From Labia minor (taxonomy: Eukaryota; Arthropoda; Insecta; Dermaptera; Spongiphoridae), in NCBI GenBank assembly GCA_963082975.1, contig OY720348.1, positions 17,351,146 to 17,415,145 on the forward strand: 64,000 nt of DNA. The letters are read 5' to 3'. The notes under the pieces were generated by a model. The model searched no databases. It saw only the letters and a program-made list of their open reading frames with translations, and had not been told where the DNA came from. Both the position numbers and the translations under genes were made by a program. Positions 43,101 through 45,185 of this stretch are shown one piece after another (position 1 is the stretch's first letter; the number at the start of each line of letters is the position of its first letter).

Positions 43101-45185
43101 AAACGAATAGCATCATTTATTTTCAATTATTCAAAATTCTAGGTGATATGCTTGCATCTATAACAAAACATTTTGGGACAGGGTCAAATGGGTGTTTGGA
43201 CACTTATATGTATATACATCAAAACATTTTCTTCAGTCTATGTCCGATTTCACCTGAATCCTGAAAGTCCTTACGCTTTTATAACATTCTTCCTTCATAA
43301 AACAGGCATTCGCTAATTTCAGCTCTATGCTGGGGGAGGTATGATTCAACCTCTATATCTTTATAAATTTTTTAACCACAGGTGCTTGATATACTATACA
43401 TCTTTAATCTATGTTTTTCTTTGAACAAATACAGATTAACAGATTTATATATTTTTTTTTAGGAATCTACAAGGAGTGAAAGAGGAATTCAAAATTTTCG
43501 AAATTCAAATATTGTTCGACGACATAGTTCACAGCCTGTTGGTATTTCATCCACCAGTTCAGCATCAGCATCAGTTCATTTTGGGGAATCATCTTCGGCT
43601 CCTGTTACCCCTGCGGAAAACACCATGTACTGTACTTCTTGATAATTTTTAATCTTATTATTATTATAATTATATTGGTTTAACAATAAATGTTTATTTT
43701 TCTTTAGAAATTCTATTGATAATTTAATGATAGAAGAAGTTTCTAGAGAATCTTCAGATGAAACAAATAATTTAGATACCAATTCAAGGTAGTATAAATA
43801 TTTATCACTTTTTTACAATAAATTGTTTTATTTTATTTTATTTTTTTTTTTGTTATTTTTCAGGCAATCTTTTGAAGAGAAACATGATGAGGATTATTGT
43901 GAAGATGACTTAATATGTGATGATAATTTAACATATTCGCAAAATTCTCAGTCGAATTATACATCCCAAACTAATAATGATGAACAGGATAGTTTATTTT
44001 CAAATAAATTATTTTTAATATTAGGATCCACAATTATATTCTGGATTTCCCAAATAAGGTAATTATATACTAGAGAAAGATAACAGATTGAAAGATAGAA
44101 TTAATAAATGTATGAAGGAATTATGAGAATATTATCTTCAAAATCATTAGTTTTTAAAGAATTTTTGGTGAAAATGAATGATTGATGAAGACATACTTAT
44201 ATAAATAATGGATAAGATTAGGTTTAAATTAATTTTTAAATTTTAGTGAAATGAATGAAGAGTGTCTAATTTTTAAAAATATTTAAAATTTGTATAATTA
44301 AATAATTCTTTTTAAATGCTCTTTATGGCTAAATAAACTTTAAATGGAGCCCCTTTCTCAAAAAATAAAATACAATTTAAATGCTACCCCACTGAGATTA
44401 TTGTATAATATTTATTTATAAAATTTATTTATATATAAATATTTGTATGATAATAAATAATATATAGTGCAGTGATTCTCAACCACTGTGCCGCGAGATT
44501 TTGAGGCTCTTAAACATTTCCGACTTTCTAAATTATTTCAATATGGTTCTAAAAAAAAAAAGGTAAACCGTTTTTTGGGACCACTTTTTTCAATATGGTA
44601 AACTTGTACACTTATCTTTTTCTTTGTGTGCCGCGGTAAAAAAAAAAGGTTGAGAATCACTGATATAGTGTTTAATAAATTGTTCCCATTATATCTCGTC
44701 TTAGAAATCTATTATTATATTATATTAATTTTGATAAACTTATATTTAATAATATTAATAAATTTTTTTTAATATAAATATAATTAGATTTTGCCTGATA
44801 AATGATTAAGGATTTTTTTAAATAATAATTCTTCTATTTCGTATAATCTATTATACATTATTATTTGAATATATATATATAAATATATAATGTATCACGG
44901 TTGTCTTTTTCATTCTTTTGCTTGTAAAATAATTCAATGGCACTGCTAAAAGGGTGAAAAGAAACAAAACAAATTAGTTATTTATATAATTTTGAAAATG
45001 ATTATATATAATCAAAATAATAAATATAAATTATATCTTCTATTTTTAGGGAAAATTTTCCACGAGTGTCTATTTCTACCCTTCGGCATGCAGCTTCGGC
45101 AATTCTTGTTTTATGTGCTGCATTCATTCTAGGGTTTGTTTGTATTTTGCCAAATATACCTTCGTCTAGAGCTTCAGTAGCATGA
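330..45185 (+). CDS. IRAG/LRMP (MRVI1)-family coiled-coil tail-anchored protein, whole gene
   Basis: Exons (+): 330-507 (probable), 34229-34401, 36496-36523, 38050-38190, 38550-38660, 41051-41169, 42540-42612, 42728-42838, 43463-43626, 43708-43788, 43864-44058, 45050-45185. Phases agree throughout, giving 443 residues from 34229, or 500 counting from the first Met at 337. The N-terminal third is acidic and disordered. Residues ~125-260 are coiled coil. A Ser-rich linker holds RRAS and RRHS motifs. Hydrophobic segments sit at ~437-454 and 470-489, followed by an 11-residue tail. The coiled coil carries the family signature (LLGSVRQEMKVS, then HVDNLKRLREKDQTELEEVK). Vertebrate IRAG1/LRMP are ER tail-anchored partners of the IP3 receptor, and IRAG1 is a cGMP-kinase substrate. 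That role here is by homology only. Confidence 0.75.
508..933. other. Intronic AT-rich DNA
   Basis: This is the start of the presumed 33.7-kb intron 1 of the IRAG-like gene. It holds TA and AAT runs (540-560, 740-770) and no coding or repeat signal that I can name. Confidence 0.5.
991..1590 (-). mobile_element. MITE family A copy (CTATCTCGC ends)
   Basis: It starts TACTATCTCGCC at 991 and ends GCGAGATAGTCGAG near 1589, so the ends are inverted. The interior matches the copies at 7031 and 7699 in reverse: the TGTGTG run, GTTTGAGCTAGAAT, the GACCGTAAAAATAGAG stretch and GCGCGCCAGCACGTGACG. It is nested inside the hAT-like element. Confidence 0.7.
1648..1770. mobile_element. Possible small hAT-like MITE
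   Basis: CAGAGGTGGCCACACT begins near 1650, and GGTTTGGCCACCGTTG lies in inverted orientation ending near 1767. hAT MITEs often end in CAG-GGTGGCC. No target duplication could be matched, so this is tentative. Confidence 0.3.
1893..3375. other. Non-coding AT-rich stretch
   Basis: It contains an (AT)n run at 2107-2148, a GA run at 2154-2165 and TA runs near 2268-2290. The less AT-rich stretch 2340-2620 shows no open frame or recognisable repeat. The small open frame at 2725-2916 looks like chance. Confidence 0.4.
3376..3450 (-). repeat. Fragment of repeat family B
   Basis: Reverse-strand match to the copies at 15108 and 19669: it shares TACATACAGACTTTCAACC, the CAAATACTATGTA segment, GGGGTACAGGGGGC and a terminal GCTAGTA. 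Confidence 0.6.
3487..3757. repeat. Long palindrome with Penelope-like terminal motifs
   Basis: Left arm 3487-3594 and right arm ~3648-3757 are inverted copies (both begin ATTAAAGGGATTTTTATTA when read inward), with a ~55-bp less AT-rich loop bounded by GTACCGT/ACGGTAC. Each arm contains a stem of the form GACTgc-AGAATAA-gcAGTC followed by GAAACGTTG (right arm) or AAAACGTTG (left arm, reverse strand). This resembles the hammerhead-bearing terminal repeats of Penelope-like retroelements. The upstream CTGATGA box is degenerate (TTGATAA or TTGAATA). Confidence 0.5.
3758..5045. other. Non-coding AT-rich stretch
   Basis: (AT)n runs at 4193-4230 and 4833-4878. A less AT-rich patch at 4655-4830 (GGGCGCC, GGGGCGATCG) looks like a transposon remnant but has no clear ends. 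No coding signal. Confidence 0.4.
5046..5517 (-). mobile_element. MITE family A copy, truncated
   Basis: It runs from the TG microsatellite and the GACAAGATTACG block to GCGAGATAGTCGAGTGGAG at ~5484-5505, in the reverse of the 7699 copy. The open frame at 5040-5249 (-) lies in it and is not a gene. Confidence 0.7.
5518..6582. other. Non-coding AT-rich stretch
   Basis: Poly-A/T tracts, AAT repeats (5875-5912) and an (AT)n run at 6420-6442. The open frame at 5460-5654 starts in the MITE end and has no domain signal. Confidence 0.4.
6583..6920 (+). mobile_element. MITE family A copy, 3'-truncated
   Basis: It begins GCTGGAGTGTCTCCACTCGA and follows the 7699 copy as far as GTTGAGCTACATTTCTCAAA near 6917, where the match ends. 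One interior segment (ATCATGTG...TTTATT) is missing. Confidence 0.7.
7031..7577 (+). mobile_element. MITE family A, near full-length
   Basis: Starts CTGGAGTGTCTCCAGTCGAT at 7031 and ends CTGGCGAGATAGTAAAAA at ~7577. The short inverted ends are CTATCTCGC and GCGAGATAG. The interior has a CA microsatellite and the sequence CTCAAACCGTTTTTGCG. It has no coding capacity, so it would need an enzyme supplied in trans. Confidence 0.75.
7699..8316 (+). mobile_element. MITE family A, full-length reference copy
   Basis: About 618 bp, from GCTGGAGTGTCTCCACTCGA to CTATCTCTGGCGAGATAGTA. It contains TTGATGGCACCATGGCACG, the CAAAACGTTGTAGGTAATGA block and a long CA/CACATA microsatellite (8160-8200). Apparent open frames at 8133-8342 (-) are microsatellite translations. 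Confidence 0.75.
8317..8683. other. Non-coding stretch
   Basis: Somewhat less AT-rich than its surroundings, with no open frame or repeat that I could place. It abuts the retrotransposon fragment at 8684. Confidence 0.35.
8684..8975 (-). pseudogene. Non-LTR retrotransposon ORF2 C-terminal fragment
   Basis: The reverse-strand peptide contains RFRVFENRILGSIYWPKKDE, WRRLHNEELHGLYASADI and WTRHVARMGE. This is the conserved region after the reverse transcriptase domain of a very common arthropod LINE. No catalytic YxDD region is present, so it is dead on arrival. Related fragments lie at 19905-20330, 45868-46470 and 49430-50180. Confidence 0.8.
9443..9650 (+). pseudogene. Mariner transposase C-terminal relic
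   Basis: Frame 9443-9574 reads QFRDGIMALERH, then a TGA where the family has Trp, then TKCIELKRDYVKK and stop. This matches the usual mariner ending (ERRWTKCIELKGDYVE-like). It is followed by poly-A and CCATTCACCCTCGTAT, which resembles a mariner end. Only ~45 codons survive. Confidence 0.7.
9651..10410. other. Unassigned stretch with a 101-codon open frame
   Basis: A TC run passes into an (AT)n run at 9970-10016. Then 10020-10325 (+) is open for 101 codons (RNMITYMQAIAWIGQRPLK, SHQLDRRDAVKHRWDIGKR). The 3' half (10120-10320) is less AT-rich than its flanks, but I recognise no domain and see no splice context. It may be a transposon remnant or chance. Confidence 0.25.
10411..10903 (+). mobile_element. 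Family P element (ACCGACCGACGAT ends)
   Basis: Left end ACAGAACCGACCGACGATTT at 10411 and right end CTATCGTCGGTCGGTAAAAA at ~10900 form inverted termini. The interior has CACTTCCGGTTTTCGGAT, the CAAAATCCGTTGAGTCGTTC segment and the ACGGACAGACGG microsatellite shared by all family P copies. Non-coding. Confidence 0.65.
11133..11602 (+). mobile_element. Family P element, 3'-truncated
   Basis: Nearly identical to 20713-21150 from GTTGACCTGTGGCCAGGTCC onward (ACCGACCGACGGTTTGAAG, GCTGTGACGTCATGAATGG, CACTTCCGGTTCACGGATTT). At ~11603 it breaks into the sequence shared with 28245. Confidence 0.65.
11603..12655 (+). repeat. 1-kb repeat, near-identical to 28238-29293
   Basis: From CTGTCCGTTCGTCCATTGTG through the AT microsatellite (11800-11824) and AAGCGGGAGTGTCCTCCCCT to CTATCGTCGGTCGGTAAAAA, this copies 28238-29293 with only scattered differences and a different (AT)n length. 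The two copies lie 16.6 kb apart in direct orientation. The 3' half (12100-12655) is family P. Confidence 0.8.
12701..13654. mobile_element. Pogo-like DNA transposon, degenerate
   Basis: Inverted ends TAGAGGAGGTGGTTGTATTA (12701) and the reverse complement of TAGAGGAGGTGGTTGTAATA (ending 13654), flanked by TA on both sides. The interior repeats a TATGGAACC/GGTTCCATA motif at ~12718, 12735, 13105 and 13430. A PHD-like coding remnant lies at 13212-13304. TA target sites and a C-terminal zinc-binding domain fit pogo/Tigger-type elements; the family call is an inference. Confidence 0.55.
13212..13304 (+). pseudogene. PHD-like finger remnant of a transposase
   Basis: Directly after an acceptor-like ATTTTTCAG, 31 codons read MPSEALMCQMWAHSECAGA then EKDYYICDFCL and stop. 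The C-x-x-W-x-H-x-x-C-A plus C-x-x-C spacing is the C-terminal half of a PHD/C4HC3 finger, as found at the end of many pogo/jerky-like transposases. The preceding zinc ligands are not found in frame. Confidence 0.45.
13866..14665. mobile_element. Possible solo LTR
   Basis: An 800-bp block less AT-rich than its flanks starts TGTTAACGCCTCTCCCTG and ends CTCGGCTTGTCCA (TG...CA). The sequence TATATATTGTAATATA lies on both sides (~13845-13862 and ~14690-14706), but it is microsatellite-like, so it is weak as a target duplication. No internal retroelement domains adjoin it. The open frame at 13919-14209 (-) inside has no recognisable domain. Confidence 0.3.
14666..15107. other. Non-coding AT-rich stretch
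   Basis: Bounded by (AT)n runs at 14665-14699 and 15076-15107. The segment TTGGTAGCACTCTGG-like (14955-14985, reverse) is shared with 18120-18150, so part is repeated. No genes seen. Confidence 0.35.
15108..15400 (+). repeat. Repeat family B copy
   Basis: Starts ACTAGCTGCTCCGAGCGCCT, with a hairpin GAGCGCCTTCGGCGCTC, then GGGGGCTCCGCCCCC and GTACCCCCGAGTGG. The rest (GTTTTCATCCATTTTGTTTC, TTACATAAAACATTCATTT) matches 16385 and 19669. It is GC-rich at its head, unlike everything nearby. Confidence 0.7.
15600..15672 (-). repeat. tRNA-like SINE head
   Basis: On the reverse strand GGTCTAAGGCGTTATC resembles a tRNA A-box/D-arm, and CAGTTCGAAACTCG a B box, ~30 nt apart. The arms do not fold into a clean cloverleaf, so it is more likely a SINE promoter or tRNA pseudogene than a working tRNA. 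The flank (15835-15935, GGTCCAGCCGTTTCGGAGG) is repetitive. Confidence 0.4.
15940..16300 (-). repeat. Inverted family P-type interior
   Basis: Reverse-strand matches to family P: ATGACGTCACAGCCAGC, the two TGACGTCA boxes, and AATTAAAATTAAAAATATTT. The neighbouring AGAAACCGCTCTAATCATTT and AAAATCGATCTGTATTGG recur at 25800-25870 (opposite strand) and 39150-39230. Confidence 0.5.
16385..16620 (+). repeat. Repeat family B fragment
   Basis: It lacks the GC-rich head but shares TAAAAGGTTTTCATCCATTT and TACATAAAACATTCATTT. Its tail (GTGGCTCTACGGTACTCGAAA) joins the 3' end of the LINE seen at 45880 and 50130 (-). Confidence 0.55.
16830..17145 (+). repeat. Repeat family C copy 1
   Basis: Shares with 23790-24092: TTAATTTCTGCGGTTATTGA, the GAAATCGGTTCAGCC segment, a CAGACAGACAGACA run, GAAAAATTCTAAAGTCACT and GCAATGTGCAGACAAAAACC. 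Non-coding, no clear inverted ends. Confidence 0.6.
17195..17460 (+). repeat. TGTC microsatellite and attached repeat
   Basis: ATATATAAAAGGCAATG is followed by a (TGTC)n run at 17220-17252 and CAAAAACTACCCGTCCGATT. This arrangement is typical of dispersed arthropod repeats. The 83-codon frame through it is a microsatellite translation. Confidence 0.5.
18725..18880 (-). repeat. Repeat family B copy, reverse
   Basis: Reverse of 15108-15220: GATGAAAACCTTTTACATAC, GGGGGTACAGGGGGCGGAGC, then GAGCGCCTGGAAGGCGCTC and AGCTAGTA. The terminal hairpin is kept although the loop changed (CTTCGG to CTGGAAGG), so pairing is preserved. Confidence 0.65.
18893..19490 (+). repeat. Family E repeat with internal tandem duplication
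   Basis: Two ~145-bp units repeat (from ~19098 and ~19233): GATCTAAGAAAAGCATAATA, TTTTAAGGCCATTC and TTAAGGGGTGTATGTTTTAT. Parts (ATTATTTGAATGGCGATTCG-like, GGTGAACCAGGTAT) recur at 11690-11800, 28320-28430 and 39030-39060. Confidence 0.55.
19669..19960 (+). repeat. Repeat family B copy
   Basis: Starts CTAGCTGCTCAGAGCGCCTT at ~19666, with the same GC-rich head and TTTTGTTTCAATCCGTATAT. The tail runs directly into the LINE fragment at 19905. Confidence 0.65.
19905..20330 (-). pseudogene. Non-LTR retrotransposon ORF2 3' fragment
   Basis: The reverse strand contains the coding region for a WRRLHNEELH-like peptide (20150-20200) and an RHVARMGE-like peptide (~20060), plus the 3' end with CTCGAAAGTTCTTGGCCGC. 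Frameshifts break it. Same LINE family as 8684-8975. Confidence 0.65.
20713..21343 (+). mobile_element. Family P element, near-complete copy
   Basis: Inverted ends ACCGACCGACGGTTTG (20738) and CTATCGTCGGTCGGT (21342). Inside are TGACGTCAT boxes, CACTTCCGGTTCACGGATTT and an ACGGACGGACAGAC run. It sits ~20 bp before the first surviving codons of the piggyBac frame, so its arrival may have caused that truncation. Confidence 0.7.
21363..22301 (+). pseudogene. PiggyBac-type transposase, 5'-truncated
   Basis: The longest open frame (21381-22301, 306 codons) covers the C-terminal part of a PGBD4-like transposase. DNFYSSP carries the second catalytic Asp and GGVDRVDQ the third. A C-terminal zinc ribbon follows (CIVCCSKVDERGKK, YYCPDCNVGLCIPCFKIYH). 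Codons before the Met (RSRFGVKSYM from 21366) continue the family sequence, so the Met is not a real start. The region with the first catalytic Asp is missing. A 5'-inactivated relic with an intact 3' half. Confidence 0.85.
22302..23789. other. Non-coding stretch after piggyBac
   Basis: Sequence just after the stop (to ~22490) may be the element's 3' untranslated end, but no TTAA-bounded terminus could be assigned. The rest is AT-rich without coding signal. 23150-23340 is slightly richer in G/C, with no open frame. Confidence 0.35.
23790..24092 (+). repeat. Repeat family C copy 2
   Basis: Parallel to 16830-17145, with a longer GACA run (23941-23978) and ending GCAGACAAAAACC then TATATATAG. 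Confidence 0.6.
24093..25591. repeat. Non-coding stretch containing a 63-bp-arm hairpin
   Basis: 24903-24965 and 24990-25052 are inverted copies (GAACTGTTTTATAATTCTTA in one arm, reverse complement in the other) with a ~24-bp loop. The flanks are also partly inverted (CGCGCTATTTCACG at 24755, TTTCGCGCTCTG at 25067; TTCACTTC and GAAGTG blocks), suggesting a foldback element of ~600 bp at 24600-25210. The open frame at 25025-25225 runs through it. Confidence 0.5.
25592..25665 (-). repeat. tRNA-like SINE head
   Basis: On the reverse strand ATAGTCCAGCGGTTGGACTG resembles an A box/D-arm, and GTCGGTTCGAAACTCGCC is a near-perfect B box, ending in CCGGGTGAA. The anticodon arm does not pair well. Same GTTCGAAACTCGC core as 15600-15672. 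The flank at 25725-25930 matches 15945-16090 in reverse, so it belongs to a dispersed repeat. Confidence 0.45.
25963..27687 (-). CDS. C2H2 zinc-finger protein, 18-19 fingers
   Basis: An uninterrupted 574-codon frame. The N-terminal ~75 residues hold one degenerate finger (CVYCHTNF, then HLKKC) and a Lys/Glu-rich linker. Residues ~76-574 are 18 consecutive C2H2 fingers of 28 residues (84 bp), most with the HTGEKPFECNYC linker. Such arrays bind DNA, so a nuclear transcription-factor role is likely; the target is unknown. Finger helices fall into a few repeated types (NQKSTLN, IQSSILN, NRKSDLK, NLKSNLK, YQKSHLK). Fingers 4-11 and 12-18 look like duplicated blocks. Before codon 8, CTTTTTTTAG|GT on the coding strand could be a splice acceptor, so the first 7 residues may be intronic. 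It lies antisense inside the presumed IRAG-like intron 1. Confidence 0.85.
   Translation of the reverse strand: MKTILFLGPLYTCVYCHTNFISEEFLCKHLKKCFHKKIFSIFKKDVKFKKDTDKYLDEKSKEETDSNHTEDNRFQCNYCEKKFNDKSTLKRHLLIHSGEKPFECNYCEKKFNLKSNLKTHLLIHTGEKPFECNYCEKKFIQKSYLKKHLLIHSGEKPFECNYCEKKFNQKSTLNTHLLIHTGEKPFECNYCEKKFIQSSILNRHLLIHTGEKPFECNYCEKKFNQKSNLNSHLLIHTGEKPFECNYCEKKFNDKSYFKKHLLIHSGDKPFECNYCGKKFIQSSILDRHLLIHTGEKHFECNYCEKKFNRKSDLKNHLLVHTGEKPFECNYCKKKFNLKSNLKTHLLIHTGEKPFECNYCKKKFYQKSHLKTHLSIHTGEKPIECNYCEKKFNQKSTLNTHLLIHTGEKPFECNYCEKKFIQSSILNRHLLIHTGEKPFECNYCEKKFNQKSTLNSHLLIHTGEKPFECNYCKKKFNHKSHLNTHLLIHTGEKHFECNYCEKKFNRKSDLKKHLLVHTGEKPFECNYCKKKFNLKSNLKTHLLIHTGEKPFECNYCKKKFYQKSHLNKHLLIHNV
27688..28087. 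other. Upstream region of the zinc-finger gene
   Basis: It probably contains the promoter or a further 5' exon of the zinc-finger gene (- strand). No TATA box or exon can be singled out in such AT-rich sequence. 28010-28080 (ACTTCCGGTTGCC, TTAGATGGCGCTGCTG) is less AT-rich and borders the family P element. Confidence 0.3.
28088..29296 (+). mobile_element. Family P element with long inverted ends
   Basis: The left end TTTTACCGACCGACGATAGG (28090) and right end CTATCGTCGGTCGGTAAAAA (29296) continue as inverted repeats for ~150-180 bp (CTAAAAATACTTTTTTCTGT and the CGTGGAGATATGTA segment occur in both). The interior (28238-29293) is the 1-kb sequence also found at 11603-12655. No transposase is visible; a non-autonomous TIR element is likely. 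Confidence 0.7.
28430..28475. repeat. (AT)n microsatellite
   Basis: About 46 bp of perfect TA repeat inside the family P element. The same site at 11800-11824 has only ~24 bp, so this is a length-variable locus. It produces the spurious YIYIYI open frame on the - strand. Confidence 0.9.
29300..29790 (+). repeat. Dispersed repeat with (CATA)n
   Basis: CACTTCCGGTTAACCGATTT, TATACCAAATTTCGAAGTCC, a (CATA)n run at 29594-29657 and a tail CGTCAAGATCTATCGAAATC. The layout parallels MITE family A (motif, microsatellite, CGACATCGAAAATTTT-like tail), but the sequence differs. Confidence 0.5.
29898..30067 (-). mobile_element. Mariner end fragment
   Basis: Matches one end of the mariner-derived copies at 51900 and 63290: AGACCCAGCTGGTTCCAATT, TCGACAGGAGTCAGCTGATA, and the terminal GGACTTATTGACCTGCCCTC. 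The other end is missing. Confidence 0.7.
30124..31247 (+). pseudogene. Non-LTR retrotransposon 3' end (RT C-terminus and CCHC)
   Basis: Open frame 30131-30907 (258 codons) matches the region after the reverse transcriptase domain: VMLYGSELWALRYPD, then a C-terminal CSIC-x9-H-x4-C zinc knuckle (CSICNLLKKENLFHILVEC). The frame shifts near 30897, after which CEAVNENNYMEILLNVGNER and an IIN-E-stop ending (30880-31053) continue the protein. A short 3' UTR ends in a (TTA)n tail at 31229-31248, the simple-repeat tail used by several LINE clades. The 5' part, including endonuclease and catalytic RT, is absent: a typical 5'-truncated copy with one frameshift. Confidence 0.8.
31250..32234. other. Non-coding AT-rich stretch
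   Basis: No open frame, repeat or RNA signal was recognised. It includes a less AT-rich island, 31545-31600 (GGGTCATTAGTTGTTCTCCC), of unknown origin. Confidence 0.35.
32235..34140 (-). mobile_element. Composite mariner-derived element
   Basis: The ends are inverted: ACGAGGTCTGTTAAAAAGAA at ~32238 and the reverse complement of ACGAGGTTTATTCAAAAGAA ending ~34140; similarity continues ~55 bp inward. The reverse strand near 32400-32520 reads APYDFFLFQKLKRPMKGKRF, a mariner transposase segment. The interior 32640-33850 is unrelated AT-rich sequence plus a foldback (33360-33995). At 1.9 kb it is longer than a normal ~1.3-kb mariner, so later insertions are likely. Confidence 0.65.
33360..33995. 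repeat. Foldback: ~135-bp inverted arms
   Basis: 33360-33505 and 33846-33995 are inverted copies (AAATGCGCCCAACGTTTTTC, TATGAAGCAATTCATC and the TTTATAGAAAAATT segment in both). A 340-bp AT-rich centre separates them and includes an (AT)n run just outside the left arm (33533-33556). Confidence 0.7.
34229..34401 (+). CDS. IRAG-like gene exon 2
   Basis: Acceptor TTTTTTCTAG, phase 0, 57 codons plus 2 nt, donor AT|GTGAGT. Encodes an acidic disordered segment (TRENHKDEDTDRISNQEADN, then SFFVFPSLPFHPWKL). The Met-initiated frame at 34233 is out of frame and not used. Confidence 0.75.
34402..35679. other. IRAG-like intron, AT-rich, with a short hairpin
   Basis: (AT)n run at 34711-34755. An imperfect inverted repeat (34832-34871 against 34937-34978, TCCTTTACATATG in one arm) flanks a ~65-bp centre with GGGCCCC. 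No coding signal. Confidence 0.45.
35680..35786 (+). mobile_element. MITE family A 5' fragment
   Basis: CTGGAGTGTCTCCACTCGTC, then TATCTCGCAAATTTGAATTG. Interrupted at ~35787 by a family B fragment (GGCGCTCTTCGCACCTAGAC, 35787-35880). Confidence 0.65.
36198..36452. mobile_element. Chimeric MITE family A fragment
   Basis: 36198-36315 follows the family 3' part in + orientation (CA run, AAAATCTCGACATCGAAAAT). From 36316 it switches to the 5' part in - orientation (GCCAAACATGCGCTAGTTT to GCGAGATAGTCGAGTGGAG). Head-to-head joining of two halves suggests recombination between inverted copies. Confidence 0.6.
36496..36523 (+). CDS. IRAG-like gene exon 3 (micro-exon)
   Basis: Only 28 bp: acceptor TTTTTTTCAG, peptide ESLSETDIE, donor GAG|GTAATT. 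Entry phase 2 and exit phase 0 fit both neighbours exactly, which supports a real micro-exon. Confidence 0.7.
37091..37818 (+). mobile_element. Mariner-derived element in an IRAG-like intron
   Basis: Inverted ends GGAGGGCATGTCAATAAATC (37091) and the reverse complement of AGGACAGGTCAATAAGTCC (37818), with TA at both flanks. The open frame 37287-37517 carries the mariner signature LPHPPYSSDLAPSDYSLFP (third catalytic Asp region) and KKWLGGKRLESIDEII. A second damaged copy of the same C-terminal coding region follows at 37560-37760, so two deletion derivatives are joined. Confidence 0.8.
38050..38190 (+). CDS. IRAG-like gene exon 4
   Basis: 141 bp, phase 0 at both ends; acceptor TGTTTTTAG, donor AAT|GTAAGA. 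Start of the coiled coil: KRYSVLSMCFKNDKQTLHVR, LDRLKKQKEQAEMNAESEIK. Confidence 0.85.
38550..38660 (+). CDS. IRAG-like gene exon 5
   Basis: 111 bp, phase 0 at both ends; acceptor TATTTTTAG, donor GAG|GTATAT. Coiled coil continues: GLRYHYQDSNFLQMIGELES, QIEFLQNSINFVGNSAE. Confidence 0.85.
38661..40134. other. IRAG-like intron with repeat fragments
   Basis: 38866-38890 (CACCGAGCCGCGGCTCGGTC) and 39030-39300 (TGACGTCAT, GATTTTTCCCGAGGCTGAAA) are relics of the E and P families. The rest is AT-rich. 39990-40070 has no feature. Confidence 0.4.
40135..40973 (-). mobile_element. Internally deleted mariner with both ends
   Basis: Inverted ends CACGAAGTTTAATTTGTTCA (40135) and the reverse complement of CACGAGGTATGTTCAAAAGA (ending 40973), flanked by TA on both sides. 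The reverse strand encodes an N-terminal piece (MDQRICIKYCVKNRIKCSNA, ESTLSQKN, ~40660-40770) and C-terminal pieces (DNVSAHISLLVRDFLAKNN, ~40430-40520). The central catalytic region is deleted, leaving 839 bp. Non-autonomous, inserted in the IRAG-like intron in antisense. Confidence 0.8.
41051..41169 (+). CDS. IRAG-like gene exon 6
   Basis: Acceptor GAATTGAAG; the nearby TTTTAG at 41057 would break the frame. Phase 0 to 2; donor AA|GTAAGT. Encodes the family hallmark LLGSVRQEMKVSHVVDTMFA, HVDNLKRLREKDQTELEEVK, which resembles the IRAG/LRMP coiled-coil end. Confidence 0.85.
41170..42539. other. IRAG-like intron
   Basis: AT-rich, no open frame of note. 41760-41840 (CTCTTTCTCCCCCCTCCTC, ACGTTTCGGTTCCATATC) is less AT-rich; the latter resembles the GAAACGT segment of Penelope-like ends in reverse, but is too short to assign. 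Confidence 0.35.
42540..42612 (+). CDS. IRAG-like gene exon 7
   Basis: 73 bp, phase 2 to 0; acceptor TTAATTTCAG, donor CAG|GTATAA. Peptide RTLVSIQDTKELPGPRTSHI, TQRQ. Confidence 0.8.
42728..42838 (+). CDS. IRAG-like gene exon 8 (RRAS motif)
   Basis: Acceptor AATCAACAG; peptide RRASIAAMPRPPSSLSSLSE, TSSEPTRIWTNSVSPLI. The donor is ATT|GTTAGT, because the stronger-looking GTAAGA four bases on would introduce a stop in the next exon. RRAS fits a cGMP/cAMP-dependent kinase consensus (R-R-x-S). Confidence 0.75.
43463..43626 (+). CDS. IRAG-like gene exon 9
   Basis: Acceptor TTTTTTTTAG; phase 0 to 2; donor AT|GTACTG. Ser-rich peptide including IVRRHSSQPVGISSTSSASA. RRHS is a second basic-directed kinase motif. 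Confidence 0.8.
43708..43788 (+). CDS. IRAG-like gene exon 10
   Basis: 81 bp, phase 2 to 2; acceptor TTTTCTTTAG, donor AG|GTAGTA. Acidic linker NSIDNLMIEEVSRESSDETN, NLDTNS. Confidence 0.75.
43864..44058 (+). CDS. IRAG-like gene exon 11 (hydrophobic segment)
   Basis: 195 bp, phase 2 to 2; acceptor TTATTTTTCAG, donor AG|GTAATT. Acidic, Asn-rich first part, then KLFLILGSTIIFWISQI, which could span or dip into a membrane. Confidence 0.75.
44470..44662. mobile_element. hAT-type MITE, 193 bp, 8-bp TSD
   Basis: Ends CAGTGATTCTCAACCACTGT and its near-perfect reverse complement (GGTTGAGAATCACTG). Flanked by an exact 8-bp duplication, ATATAGTG, at 44462-44469 and 44663-44670. CAG-led TIRs and 8-bp duplications are hAT hallmarks. 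It sits in the last intron of the IRAG-like gene. Non-coding. Confidence 0.9.
45050..45185 (+). CDS. IRAG-like gene terminal exon (tail anchor)
   Basis: Acceptor TCTATTTTTAG, phase 2, TGA at 45183-45185. Peptide ENFPRVSISTLRH, then a hydrophobic stretch AASAILVLCAAFILGFVCIL and an 11-residue tail PNIPSSRASVA. A C-terminal membrane anchor is the defining topology of IRAG/LRMP proteins. AATAAA at 45484-45489 is a plausible poly-A signal. Confidence 0.8.

Noticed and set aside
43576..43782. 68-codon open frame (-)
   Set aside because: Antisense shadow of IRAG-like exons 9 and 10.
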